Shown: positions 1 to 7,762 of the stretch, in pieces
Position numbering within the stretch: the first letter of the stretch is position 1
Layout of the letters: each line of letters starts with the position of its first letter
NCBI GenBank assembly: GCA_003576915.1
Contig: QEVF01000014.1
Span: 1-64,000, forward strand
Reading direction: 5' to 3'
DNA: 64,000 nt
Source: Planctomycetota bacterium
GTDB lineage: Bacteria; Planctomycetota; UBA8742; UBA2392
Notes under the pieces: model-generated
What the model was told of the DNA's origin: nothing
Seen by the model: the letters and a program-made list of their open reading frames with translations, nothing else
Databases searched by the model: none
Program-made: the position numbers and the translations under genes

Positions 1-53
1 TGCTGGCCCTGAGCGCGGCGGCCTTCACCCTGGCCCGCCTGCGCCGCGCCTGA
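1..53 (+). CDS. C-terminal tail of a truncated upstream gene
   Basis: Only the last 16 codons before a TGA at 51-53 are visible. They read as a short hydrophobic Ala/Leu-rich stretch followed by a basic end (LARLRRA). That layout, a membrane segment and then Arg at the extreme C-terminus, resembles C-terminal sorting tails of the PEP-CTERM or MYXO-CTERM kind, but the upstream signature motif lies outside the window, so an ordinary membrane-protein tail is equally possible. A hairpin terminator follows 34 bases downstream, which supports a real gene end here. The frame is chosen because it is the only one of the three that is open from base 3 and stops just before the terminator. Confidence 0.35.
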   Translation, partial: LALSAAAFTLARLRRA

Positions 54-86
54 ACCCGCGCCCCAAAAGCACCCGCACAGAAAAGC

Positions 87-117
87 GCCCCGCCCTCACA
101 GGCGGGGCTGCTTCTTT
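87..117 (+). terminator. Rho-independent terminator of the truncated first gene
   Basis: Perfect 8-bp stem GCCCCGCC (87-94) and GGCGGGGC (101-108) with the 6-nt loop CTCACA, followed by the T-rich stretch TGCTTCTTT. It lies just after the stop at 51-53 and before the convergent radical SAM gene that ends at 210. The rest of 118-209 shows nothing recognisable. Confidence 0.75.
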
Positions 118-209
118 GTCCCCGGCACCCCTGCCCATGTGCCTGCACGCCGACAGCACCCGCCAGGAAATGCAGCCGGTGACCAAAGCACCCAGCCTTT
201 CCCATGACT

Positions 210-1259
210 CTAGAACATCAAGCGGGTGGTGCCGGGAATACGGAAGTGCGCCACGCTCAATTCCAGCCGGCGCTGGCCAATGCCGGCGCGGCGGCGCGCA
301 AGTTCAAACATGCGCTCCACGGCCCTGGCCGTGAAGCCCTCACCCTTCATGCGCTTGCCGAAGCGCGCGTCATTGAGTTCGCCGCCGCGCGCCTCGCGGA
401 TGCGCTTGAGCACCTTCTCGCGCCGAGCCGGGAAATGGCATTGGAGCCACTGTGTAAAAAGTGGGGCCACGGCATGGGGCAGGCGCAGCAGGGTGAAGCC
501 CGCAAAGCGCGCGCCGGCCGCGCCCGCGCGCGACAGAATCTCGGGTACCTCGGTATCGTTGAGCCCGGGAACGATGGGCGCCACCAGCACCCCGGCAGGA
601 ACTCCGGCCTGGTTCAGCCGAGCCAGAGCTTCGAGGCGCCGGAGTCCGGTACTGGTGCGGGGCTCAAGCAGGGGGCGCAGTTCGTCGTTGAGGGTGGTCA
701 CGCTGAGGGCGACACTGACACAGTCAAAGCGTGCCAGTTCGGCCAGAATGTCCAGATCGCGCAGCACCAGGGCGTTCTTGGTGACCAGCATGACGGGGTT
801 TCGGAACTCGGCGCAGACTTCAAGCACGCGGCGCGTGATCTCAAGCTTGCGTTCCACGGGCTGGTATGGGTCCGTCACGCCGGAGAGCCCCAGTTTCTGG
901 GGCTTCCAGGACGGCAGGCTGAACTCGCGGCGCAGCAGATCGGCGGCACGCAGCTTGACGAAAATCTTCGTTTCGAAATCCAGTCCCGCAGATAGCCCCA
1001 GATACTCGTGGTAGGGCCGGGCATAGCAGTAGATGCAGCCGTGCTCGCAGCCCCGGTAAGGATTGACGCTGGCCTCGTAGGGGATGTCCGGGCTGTCGTT
1101 ACGCGAAATGATGCTCTGACTGTCGTCTTCAAAGAACTGCGTGGCAGGCGCCGGCGCGTCTTCTTCCTGGGGTTGCCACTCCACCCCGATACGCGTGAAG
1201 CGATTTTCAGGGTTGAATGCCGCGCCGCGGCCGTGAAGGGCTGCAGGAGAGTCCGCCAT
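210..1259 (-). CDS. PA0069/Rv2578c-type radical SAM protein (SplB-like)
   Basis: Protein of 349 residues with a radical SAM cluster motif, CEHGCIYC, near residues 73-80 (C-x3-C-x2-C), preceded by the segment SVNPYRGCEHGC that is typical of the PA0069/Rv2578c branch, which is distantly related to spore photoproduct lyase. The start MADSPAALHGRG includes the GRGA motif with which members of this branch commonly begin, so ATG at 1257-1259 is a good start. It should bind a 4Fe-4S cluster and cleave S-adenosylmethionine; the substrate of the family is not established. It is transcribed away from the parS and rhodanese region and ends against the terminator at 87-117. Length fits the family, and no frame damage is seen. 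Confidence 0.88.
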   Translation of the reverse strand: MADSPAALHGRGAAFNPENRFTRIGVEWQPQEEDAPAPATQFFEDDSQSIISRNDSPDIPYEASVNPYRGCEHGCIYCYARPYHEYLGLSAGLDFETKIFVKLRAADLLRREFSLPSWKPQKLGLSGVTDPYQPVERKLEITRRVLEVCAEFRNPVMLVTKNALVLRDLDILAELARFDCVSVALSVTTLNDELRPLLEPRTSTGLRRLEALARLNQAGVPAGVLVAPIVPGLNDTEVPEILSRAGAAGARFAGFTLLRLPHAVAPLFTQWLQCHFPARREKVLKRIREARGGELNDARFGKRMKGEGFTARAVERMFELARRRAGIGQRRLELSVAHFRIPGTTRLMF

Positions 1260-1368
1260 AGCCCCATGGTAGCAGGGAGGGCGACGCCCAAGGAATTGAG
1301 GCAGGAGGCACCGGGCTAGCAGCCGCTAACTTGGCGGGTCTGCGGGCGGCGCCTGTTCGTGCTCGGCC

Positions 1369-1396
1369 TTGGAAGCCCAGGCGCGGCTGCTATCAT
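1369..1396 (+). promoter_or_regulatory. Candidate sigma-70 promoter of the rhodanese-like lipoprotein gene
   Basis: TTGGAA (1369-1374) and TATCAT (1391-1396) are separated by 16 bp. Each matches the consensus hexamer at four or five positions. Transcription would start near 1403, about 22 nt before the GTG start at 1425, with the GGAGG ribosome binding site at 1411-1415 inside the leader. Seen by eye only; nothing else in 1260-1368 stands out. Confidence 0.45.
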
Positions 1397-1416
1397 TTCG
1401 CGCCCGAAACGGAGGT

Positions 1417-1432
1417 TGTTTCACGTGAAACG
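1417..1432. other. parS-like centromere site (ParB binding)
   Basis: The 16-mer TGTTTCACGTGAAACG contains the perfect 14-bp palindrome GTTTCACGTGAAAC (1418-1431). It matches the Bacillus parS consensus TGTTTCACGTGAAACA at 15 of 16 positions. parS is the nucleation site for ParB in the ParABS chromosome-segregation system, is widely conserved among bacteria, and normally clusters near the replication origin. The site overlaps the ribosome binding region and the GTG start codon (1425-1427) of the lipoprotein gene, so bound ParB could affect that gene. I saw no second full copy in the window, and parA/parB are not here. Confidence 0.85.
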
Positions 1433-1826
1433 GCTTGTCCTGATTCTGATGGTGTTGACCCTCGCCGCCTGCGGCGGCGTGCGTCGCGCCACGGACCTCG
1501 GCGGCGGCGGCGGGCACAGCGTTGTCGGCGTATTGACCTCCCGCGATCAGGCCCGTGCCGCCATGGGCGAAGGCGCCCTGGCCTTTGACATTCGCAGCTC
1601 CCTGGAGTGGTCCCAAGGCCGCCTGCCCGGCGCGCGCAACATCACTCTGGAGGAACTGCGCGAGGGCCGCGGCCTCCCCGATGACCCCGACGCCCTGCTC
1701 CTCTTCTACGGCGCCAATCCCCTCGACCGCACCGCCGAGGACGCCGCCGAACTGGCCGCTGCGCGTGGCTACAAGCGCGTGCTGTACTTCTCCGGCGGCT
1801 TTGAGGCCTGGAAGAGCGCGAAGTAG
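1425..1826 (+). CDS. Rhodanese-like lipoprotein lacking the catalytic cysteine
   Basis: GTG start at 1425 is chosen because GGAGG lies at 1411-1415 and because translation from there gives a short lipoprotein signal peptide with lipobox LAAC (Cys19). The mature part of about 115 residues is a single rhodanese domain: FDIRSSLEWSQGRLPGA matches the entry motif (DvR...f..GHIpGA), and YFSGGFEAWKS matches the final helix motif. The active-site loop, normally Cys-x4-(R/K)-x, reads FYGANPLDRTAEDAA here, with Gly where the persulfide Cys should be. It is therefore probably a binding or scaffold protein rather than a sulfurtransferase. The start codon is inside the parS site. A second lipoprotein gene follows 62 bp downstream. 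Confidence 0.8.
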   Translation: MKRLVLILMVLTLAACGGVRRATDLGGGGGHSVVGVLTSRDQARAAMGEGALAFDIRSSLEWSQGRLPGARNITLEELREGRGLPDDPDALLLFYGANPLDRTAEDAAELAAARGYKRVLYFSGGFEAWKSAK

Positions 1827-1888
1827 TCTCGCGGCCGGGCCGGCCTCTGGTAAACTCCAGCCCCCCGCCCCCGCCGCTTGGGGTTGCC

Positions 1889-2851
1889 ATGAAGCGTTTG
1901 AGCCTGCTCCTGCTTGGCCTGCTTTGCGCCTGCACCAGCCAGCGTCGGCCGGAACATGATGAGCCGAACTTCGAGGTCCAGCCCGCGCCGGAGCGCCCGG
2001 CGCCGGCCTCCGACCGCGTCCATGATCTGCTGACGGAAGCCCGCCGCCAGGCTGAAGGCGCGGACTACGATGAAGCCCGCATCACTCTGCACCAGATTTT
2101 CCGGCGCGACCGCTGGCACCCTGAGGCCAACAGGCTGTATCAGGATGTCGAACTCAAACGGGGCCAGGACGCCGCGCTGTACCGGGAATACCTCGACCTT
2201 TACACCCGCGCGCCCCGGGGCGACGCCTTGTGGTTTCACCTGCGGCCGCTTCTGATCAAGCGCGGCTTTGGCCCATGGCCCGCCCAGGCTGAGCCCGCGC
2301 AAAGCAAGGCCGAATACGACCGCATCGAGGCCGCTTTGTTTCTCCAGCGGCCGGCTGACCTCGAAGAAGACATTCGAGCGCTGAAGGCCCTGCTGTCCAT
2401 GAGACTTACGGCGCAGCAGAAGCTGAGGCTGGTGGAGCGCTGGTTTGGCGGAGGCAACGACGGTGCTGCGTTACAGGATCACTGGGCGCAAGCCCTGGAG
2501 GAAGACCCCGGCAACGGAGACCTGGCGGCGCTGCTTTCGCTTACGCTCCATCGAGCAAGCCCCCCGCAGGCGGGCGAGGCGCTGAAGGTCGCGCGCGAGG
2601 CCTGGATTCTTGAGCTGCCCGGCATTCTGTTGCCGCTGGCCCTGGGTCAGGCCGCGCTGAAGCTGTATGAAGCAGAGCCCGGACACACGGTGGACAGCGC
2701 GCGGTCGCGCGCCGGTTACGCCCTGACGGCCTGGCACTTCCTCAAGCTGGCGCAGGCCTCGGGTCTCGAAGCGGCCGTCCAGGGCCTGGCGCGGCTGGCG
2801 GCCGAACGCGATGCCAAGAACGCCGCCTTTGAAGACCTGACCCGCGACTGA
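1889..2851 (+). CDS. Lipoprotein with TPR-like helical repeats, function unknown
   Basis: Protein of 320 residues. The N-terminus is a lipoprotein signal, MKRLSLLLLGLLCACTS, with Cys13 or Cys15 as the lipidation site. A Pro-rich linker follows, then helical segments with TPR-like spacing (LLTEARRQAEGADYDEARITLHQIFRRDRWHPEA at about 47-80 is split here across two helices: LLTEARRQAEGADYDEARIT and LHQIFRRDRWHPEA). I do not recognise a named family. GGTAAACT at 1849-1856 could carry a -10 box. The stop is only 3 nt before the TTG start of the first lnt-like gene, so the genes are probably co-transcribed. A link to lipoprotein maturation is possible only by neighbourhood. Confidence 0.8.
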   Translation: MKRLSLLLLGLLCACTSQRRPEHDEPNFEVQPAPERPAPASDRVHDLLTEARRQAEGADYDEARITLHQIFRRDRWHPEANRLYQDVELKRGQDAALYREYLDLYTRAPRGDALWFHLRPLLIKRGFGPWPAQAEPAQSKAEYDRIEAALFLQRPADLEEDIRALKALLSMRLTAQQKLRLVERWFGGGNDGAALQDHWAQALEEDPGNGDLAALLSLTLHRASPPQAGEALKVAREAWILELPGILLPLALGQAALKLYEAEPGHTVDSARSRAGYALTAWHFLKLAQASGLEAAVQGLARLAAERDAKNAAFEDLTRD

Positions 2852-2854
2852 TCC

Positions 2855-4687
2855 TTGGACGACGCCACCGGACATCCAGCAGCGCCTTCCCCCGCGCCCG
2901 TAAGGGGGCGCCGGCGACTGCAGCTCTGGGGGCTGTGCCTCATTTCAGGGGTGCTGCTGGCCTACTCCACGCCGCCGCACTACCTGCCGGGGCTGGGGCT
3001 TGTGGCGCTGGTGCCCTGGCTGCTGGCCCTGCCGCGCCTTGGGACCTGGTCGGCGCTGGGCGCGAGTTACGCCATGGGGGCGATTTACATCGGGGCGAAC
3101 ACCTGGTGGCTGGCGGACCTGACGACGGAGCCGGGCCATGAGTACATCATCGTGGGCATGTATGTGCTGTCGGTGCTGGTGCGGGCCTTTTCCATCGCGC
3201 TGGCCGGGGTGCTCTGCCGCTATCTATTGACGCGTCAAGTGTGTGCGGCGGTCTGGCTGATTCCGCCCTGCTGGCTGGGGCTGGAGTTTCTGCACGAGTT
3301 CGACCTGCCGGGCCCTTACCCCTGGCTGAATGTGGCGTCCTGCCTGGCCTGGTTTGAGCCCTTTCTGCAGACGGCCGACCTCTGGGGCGCCTATGGTCTG
3401 TCCATGGCGCTGGTGCTTTTCAACCTTGCCGTCGCTCGCCTGTTCGTGCTGGAGGGGCCGGGTCTGTCTCTGAAACTTCGGCGCGAGGGCCGCCGGGGGC
3501 TGGTGCTGCCGGCCGCCGCTTCGCTGCTGGCCGTCCTGGGCACGCTTTACGGCGTGATTCAGCTCGACCGCTACTCCGCGCTTGAGGCGCCGGGGCCCGT
3601 GGTGGGGCTGGTGCAGGGCAACCTGGCGCAGGAGGTGAAGGTGCAGGAAGACGCGGATCTTCTTCCGCGCAGCTTTGACGAGCACCTGGCCTTGACGCGG
3701 CGCGCACTGGAGCAGGGCGCCGAGCTGGTGGTCTGGCCGGAGACCATGGTGTTCCGGGGCGCCACGCGCGACGGGCATTACTATTGGGGGCAGGACTCTT
3801 CGCGCCGCGAGTTTGCCGGCGGCACCCCCTCCAGCCGCCTGCGCAGCGAGCTTCAGTTCCGCGAGTTCTACATGGCGCGGCTGCGCGCGGAAATATTCCA
3901 TGAGTTCAGAACGCCCATGCTGGTGGGCGTGTTCACCGAAGTGCCGCCGGAGCACCGCGACGAGGACTGGAAGGATTACACGTCGCGCCGCCACAACTCG
4001 GCCATGCTGCTGGGCCCCCGGGGCGAGGTGCTGGACATCCACGACAAGCGCAACCTCGTGCCCGGCGGCGAGAACATTCCCCACGAGGGCAACTTCCTGA
4101 TCCGCTGGATCACCACGCGCTACGCCGACACCCTGCAGGGGGGCGTAAGCCTCGTGGAGCCGGGGCGCCGCGACACCCGCTTTGTCCTGCCCGGCTCCAA
4201 GTGGCGATTCACGGCCAGCATCTGCTACGAGTTTGCCTTTGCGCGCACCCACGCCGACCTCAGCCGCGATCCGGCGCCCCACTTTCACGTCAACCTGAGC
4301 AATGAGGGCTGGTTCAAGCGCAGCAGTGAGCTGGACCAGGCGGTGCTTCACACCCGTCTGCGGGCCATTGAGACCCGCGTGCCCCAGTTGCGCTGCACCA
4401 ATACCGGAGTCACCTGCAGCATTGACGCCTGCGGGCGCCTGCGCGAAGTGCTGACCGTGCAGGGCCAGGACCGCGAGGTGCAGGGCGTGCTGGTCACGCG
4501 GCCCGCCGTGCTGGCACAGCCGCAGTCCACGGTGTTTGTGCAGTGGGTCGGCGGGCTACCGGGCTACGGCGCGGCCACGCTGAACCTGCTTCTGATCCTG
4601 TTCATGATCGCGTCGCGCGTGAAGGGCCTTTGCCGGCGGGGCCGGCCGCCATCGCAGCAGGCGGGTGCCAGCCGCCCCGAGGCCTGA
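2855..4687 (+). CDS. lnt: Apolipoprotein N-acyltransferase paralogue 1
   Basis: Protein of 610 residues with the layout of Lnt: about six hydrophobic segments in residues 24-235, a periplasmic nitrilase-like domain at about 245-545, and a last membrane segment near the C-terminus. The three catalytic residues of Lnt have clear counterparts: Glu296 (VVWPETMVF), Lys398 (HDKRNLVPGGE) and Cys457 (ASICYEF). Lnt transfers an acyl chain from phospholipid to the N-terminal Cys of lipoproteins. The start is TTG at 2855, 3 nt after the preceding stop. The protein is longer than E. coli Lnt (512), mainly through inserts around residues 300-340 and 405-445. A close paralogue follows directly. Two lipoprotein genes lie upstream. 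Activity is inferred from the intact triad. Confidence 0.88.
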   Translation: MDDATGHPAAPSPAPVRGRRRLQLWGLCLISGVLLAYSTPPHYLPGLGLVALVPWLLALPRLGTWSALGASYAMGAIYIGANTWWLADLTTEPGHEYIIVGMYVLSVLVRAFSIALAGVLCRYLLTRQVCAAVWLIPPCWLGLEFLHEFDLPGPYPWLNVASCLAWFEPFLQTADLWGAYGLSMALVLFNLAVARLFVLEGPGLSLKLRREGRRGLVLPAAASLLAVLGTLYGVIQLDRYSALEAPGPVVGLVQGNLAQEVKVQEDADLLPRSFDEHLALTRRALEQGAELVVWPETMVFRGATRDGHYYWGQDSSRREFAGGTPSSRLRSELQFREFYMARLRAEIFHEFRTPMLVGVFTEVPPEHRDEDWKDYTSRRHNSAMLLGPRGEVLDIHDKRNLVPGGENIPHEGNFLIRWITTRYADTLQGGVSLVEPGRRDTRFVLPGSKWRFTASICYEFAFARTHADLSRDPAPHFHVNLSNEGWFKRSSELDQAVLHTRLRAIETRVPQLRCTNTGVTCSIDACGRLREVLTVQGQDREVQGVLVTRPAVLAQPQSTVFVQWVGGLPGYGAATLNLLLILFMIASRVKGLCRRGRPPSQQAGASRPEA

Positions 4688-4700
4688 TAGGCTTGTGACC

Positions 4701-6509
4701 ATGTTGAGGCATCGCGAAATCGAGCCCCTCACCGGCAGGCCGCGCCTGAAGGTCTGGCTGCTGGCGCTGGCATCGGCGCCGCTGCTGACGCTGACCCTGC
4801 CGCCGTGGGAAGTCCCCGGCCTGGTGCTGATCGCGTTGTGCCCGCTGCTGCTGGCGCTGCCGCGACTTTCCACGGGCGGCTCCTGGGTGGCGGGCTTTGC
4901 GGTAGGCATGTGCTATTTCTGGATCAACCTGTGGTGGCTGGGGCAAATGGGCACGACGCCGGGCAACGAACCGGCCATTTTCGCCATGTTCGCCTTTGTC
5001 GCCACGGCCATGGCGGCCTACTACGGTCTGTGCGCCATGTGCATGCGCTGGGTGTTGACGCGTCAAGCTGCCTGGCCCGTGTGGCTGGTGCCCTGGATCT
5101 GGCTGGGCTTCGAGTTTGCCCACGAGTTTGACACGCCGGCCCCCTTTCCATGGATGAGCCTGTCGCAGGGCACGCTTTCCGTCACGCCGCTGATCCAGAG
5201 CGCGGACCTCTGGGGCAGCTATGGCCTGGTGCTGATCGTCGTTTCCGTGGCCCTGGGGCTGGTGGCGCCCTTTGAGCTGGCGGGGCCCGCGGCCGGCTTG
5301 CGCCTCTCGCCGGCGCGTTTCAACCGCGCGGCCCTGCCCGCCCTTTCGCTGGGGGTGCTGGCCCTTGCCTGCATCTATGGCGTCATCCGCCAGGGGCAGA
5401 TCGAGGCACGCCAGACCGGCCAGGGGCCGCTGATCGGATGCGTGCAGGCCAACCTCAAGCAGGAGGTGAAGGTCAGCAATGATCCGGAGCTGCTGCCGCG
5501 CTCCTTTGCCAGGCACATGGAGCTTTCGCGCCAGTGCCAGGCCGCGGGCGTGGGCCTGATTGCCTGGCCGGAGACCATGCTGTTCGGCGGCGCCACGCGC
5601 GACGGGCACTCTTTCCGTTTTCCGGAGATCTCGGCGCGCTACTACGAGGGCGACAAACCCAGCGTCACGCTGCTGGGCCCCGTGAACGCCTACACGGCCT
5701 ACATCGGGCGTCTGCGCGCGGAGATTCACTACAACCTCAAGACGCCGGTGCTGGTGGGCGCCCTCACGCCCGTGCCGCCCGAAGAACAGTTCGACCGCGA
5801 CTGGAAGGATTACGACTTCAGGGCCTACAACACGGCCATCCTGCTCAACGAGCGCGGCATGCCGCTGGCCAGCTACGACAAGCGCTACCTCGTGCCGGGC
5901 GGCGAATACATCCCGCGCGAGAAGAACTTTCTGGTGCGGCGCATCGTAGAGGAATATTCGAAGTCGCTGCAGGGGCGGGCGCGCACGCTGGAGCCCGGGG
6001 TGCAGCGCACGTTGTTCACGCTTCCCGCGCGCGGCGGCGCCTGGCGCTTCACCACGAGCATCTGTTACGAGTTTGTCTGGCCCCAGGCCTACATTGACCT
6101 GCACCGGCGCGATGATGGCGCCTACCCCGACTTTCACCTGAACATCAGCAACGAGGGCTGGTTTCGCCAGAGCGCGGAGCTGGATCAGGCCGTGAACTAC
6201 TGCCGCCTGCGCTGCATCGAATCGCGCCTGCCCATGGTGCGCGCGACGAACACGGGCATTACCTGCACCATCGACGCCACGGGCCGCGTGACCGAGCGGC
6301 TGACCGTCAACGGCAGCGACCGTGAAGTGGAGGGCATCCTCGTCACCCGCCCGCCGGTGCTGGAGGACCCCGGCCCGACGCTGTTTGTGGCCTGGGTGGG
6401 CCGGCTGCCCGGCTATCTGTCGCTGGCGGTCATAATTTCCATAATGACCTTGATGGGCCATGGCCGTTTCCAGGTCTGGCGCCGGCGGCGGCGAGGGGAA
6501 AGTGCATGA
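4701..6509 (+). CDS. lnt: Apolipoprotein N-acyltransferase paralogue 2
   Basis: Protein of 602 residues from ATG 4701; a GTG at 4695 in the same frame is an alternative. It has the same build as the preceding gene, with N-terminal membrane segments, a nitrilase-like domain and a final membrane segment. The catalytic triad is present as Glu291 (IAWPETMLF), Lys394 (YDKRYLVPGGE) and Cys455 (TSICYEF). Both copies share family-specific stretches such as ETM(V/L)F-GATRDGH, DRDWKDY or DEDWKDY, and NEGWF, so they are tandem duplicates that have diverged. It starts 13 nt after the first copy and overlaps the next gene by 4 nt (ATGA). Paired Lnt-like enzymes may divide substrates or act as separate N-acylation and transacylation enzymes; that is inference. 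Confidence 0.87.
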   Translation: MLRHREIEPLTGRPRLKVWLLALASAPLLTLTLPPWEVPGLVLIALCPLLLALPRLSTGGSWVAGFAVGMCYFWINLWWLGQMGTTPGNEPAIFAMFAFVATAMAAYYGLCAMCMRWVLTRQAAWPVWLVPWIWLGFEFAHEFDTPAPFPWMSLSQGTLSVTPLIQSADLWGSYGLVLIVVSVALGLVAPFELAGPAAGLRLSPARFNRAALPALSLGVLALACIYGVIRQGQIEARQTGQGPLIGCVQANLKQEVKVSNDPELLPRSFARHMELSRQCQAAGVGLIAWPETMLFGGATRDGHSFRFPEISARYYEGDKPSVTLLGPVNAYTAYIGRLRAEIHYNLKTPVLVGALTPVPPEEQFDRDWKDYDFRAYNTAILLNERGMPLASYDKRYLVPGGEYIPREKNFLVRRIVEEYSKSLQGRARTLEPGVQRTLFTLPARGGAWRFTTSICYEFVWPQAYIDLHRRDDGAYPDFHLNISNEGWFRQSAELDQAVNYCRLRCIESRLPMVRATNTGITCTIDATGRVTERLTVNGSDREVEGILVTRPPVLEDPGPTLFVAWVGRLPGYLSLAVIISIMTLMGHGRFQVWRRRRRGESA

Positions 6510-7753
6510 AGTCGATTCCTCTGATCCTGCTGGCGCTGCTCAGCGTGGCCTGGCTGGGCTACGTGGCGGCCGAGGATGCGCCGGCGGCGGGCCGCTCCGA
6601 GATCCCCGGCGAAGCAGAACTTGCGTCGCTGCTTGCCTACCTCAGTTCCGAGATTCCCGAGCAACGCAACAGCGCCGAGGCCCGTCTTCGCCTCGGCGCC
6701 GCGAGACACTTCGAGCGCCTCGTCGAGTTGCTCAGTGAGCAACGGCCGCGGGGCCGCGAGCTGCTTCTGGCCATCCTCGTCCAGACGGAGGCCCCGGGCC
6801 GCGTGCGCCTGTGCGTGGACACCCTCTGCCGACAGGATGCGCGCCGGCGCGAGCGCATCAGCGCCGCAGCCGCCCTGCGCACGCTGGAAGAACCCCGCGT
6901 GCTTGAAGCCGTCAAGGCCCGCCTGGCCCAGGGCAACCTCAGCGCCTATGAGCGGGTGCAGTGCTACCGGGCCCTGGGCGAGTTGTCCCTGCCGGAAGCC
7001 CAGCAACTGGCCGAGCGCGAGCGTGAGGCCGCGCCCCACGACAGCCTGGTCCAATTCTTTGCGGAAGACGCGCTTTTGCGTTCGTTGCTCGCGGCCGAGT
7101 TTTCCCAGCCGGCCTGGACGCGCTACCAGCGGCGGCGCAAGGAAGCGCCTCAAGTGGAATTGCGCGTGCTGCATGCCGCGCTTTCGGAGCTGGCGCAGCC
7201 CGGGGCCATGGACCGCACCCTGGCCGAGATGAATCTGGCGGAGATGCTGCGGGGGGATTCACGCCTGCTGCTGGCCCTGGCCCGCAGCCCCCTGCCCGAG
7301 CGCGCGACCTTTGCCCTTTCCGTGCTGCGCCGGCGGGCCATGGGCCCCCTGGCGGCCGCCAGCCAGGCCGTGATGCTTGACCTCGTGACCAGCGGCGAAC
7401 AGATGACGGCGCTGCTGGCCGTGGATGTGGCCGTGTCCGGCACACCGCCCGATGCCGCGGGCCTGAGCGAACTGAGGCCCGTCGTCAGCGCCGAGGCCAT
7501 GACCCGGCTCGAAGCCGTGCTCGAGGGCCTGGCCGCCGCGGGCAACCTGGCCGAGCTGAGGGCCCACTGCACGCGCATCGAGGTCGAGCTGGTGCCGCTG
7601 CTGCGCCGCCTGGGTCCCGCGGACGGCGAAGTGCGCGAGCTCATGCGGCAACTGGAAGAGGTCAACGACCGGTTGCAGGAACTCGAGCGTGTGTGGCGCC
7701 TGGGTTGGCGCCGCGAGTTTGAATCCGAGATCCTTGGCCTCAAGCGCCGCTGA
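6506..7753 (+). CDS. Exported HEAT-like repeat protein, function unknown
   Basis: Protein of 415 residues. The first 22 residues form a signal peptide or membrane anchor (MKSIPLILLALLSVAWLGYVAA). The remainder is alpha-helical, with repeated helix pairs rich in Leu, Ala, Arg and Glu (for example RISAAAALRTLEEPRVLEA and ERVQCYRALGELSLPEAQQ), as in HEAT or PBS-lyase-like repeats. The C-terminal 50 residues look like a coiled coil (VRELMRQLEEVNDRLQELER). The start overlaps the end of the second lnt-like gene in an ATGA, so translation is probably coupled. No catalytic motif is visible. The context suggests an envelope protein. Confidence 0.82.
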   Translation: MKSIPLILLALLSVAWLGYVAAEDAPAAGRSEIPGEAELASLLAYLSSEIPEQRNSAEARLRLGAARHFERLVELLSEQRPRGRELLLAILVQTEAPGRVRLCVDTLCRQDARRRERISAAAALRTLEEPRVLEAVKARLAQGNLSAYERVQCYRALGELSLPEAQQLAEREREAAPHDSLVQFFAEDALLRSLLAAEFSQPAWTRYQRRRKEAPQVELRVLHAALSELAQPGAMDRTLAEMNLAEMLRGDSRLLLALARSPLPERATFALSVLRRRAMGPLAAASQAVMLDLVTSGEQMTALLAVDVAVSGTPPDAAGLSELRPVVSAEAMTRLEAVLEGLAAAGNLAELRAHCTRIEVELVPLLRRLGPADGEVRELMRQLEEVNDRLQELERVWRLGWRREFESEILGLKRR

Positions 7754-7762
7754 AAGAAGCCC

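Noticed and set aside
3227..5066. Palindrome TTGACGCGTCAA in both lnt genes as a regulatory site
   Set aside because: Both copies lie inside coding sequence and encode the same conserved residues (LTRQ). Shared ancestry of the paralogues explains the identity; no sign of operator function.
4602..6461. Minus-strand frame of about 620 codons opposite the second lnt gene
   Set aside because: The plus strand encodes an intact Lnt with catalytic residues. The minus reading has His/Gln/Arg-rich sequence and no recognisable domain.
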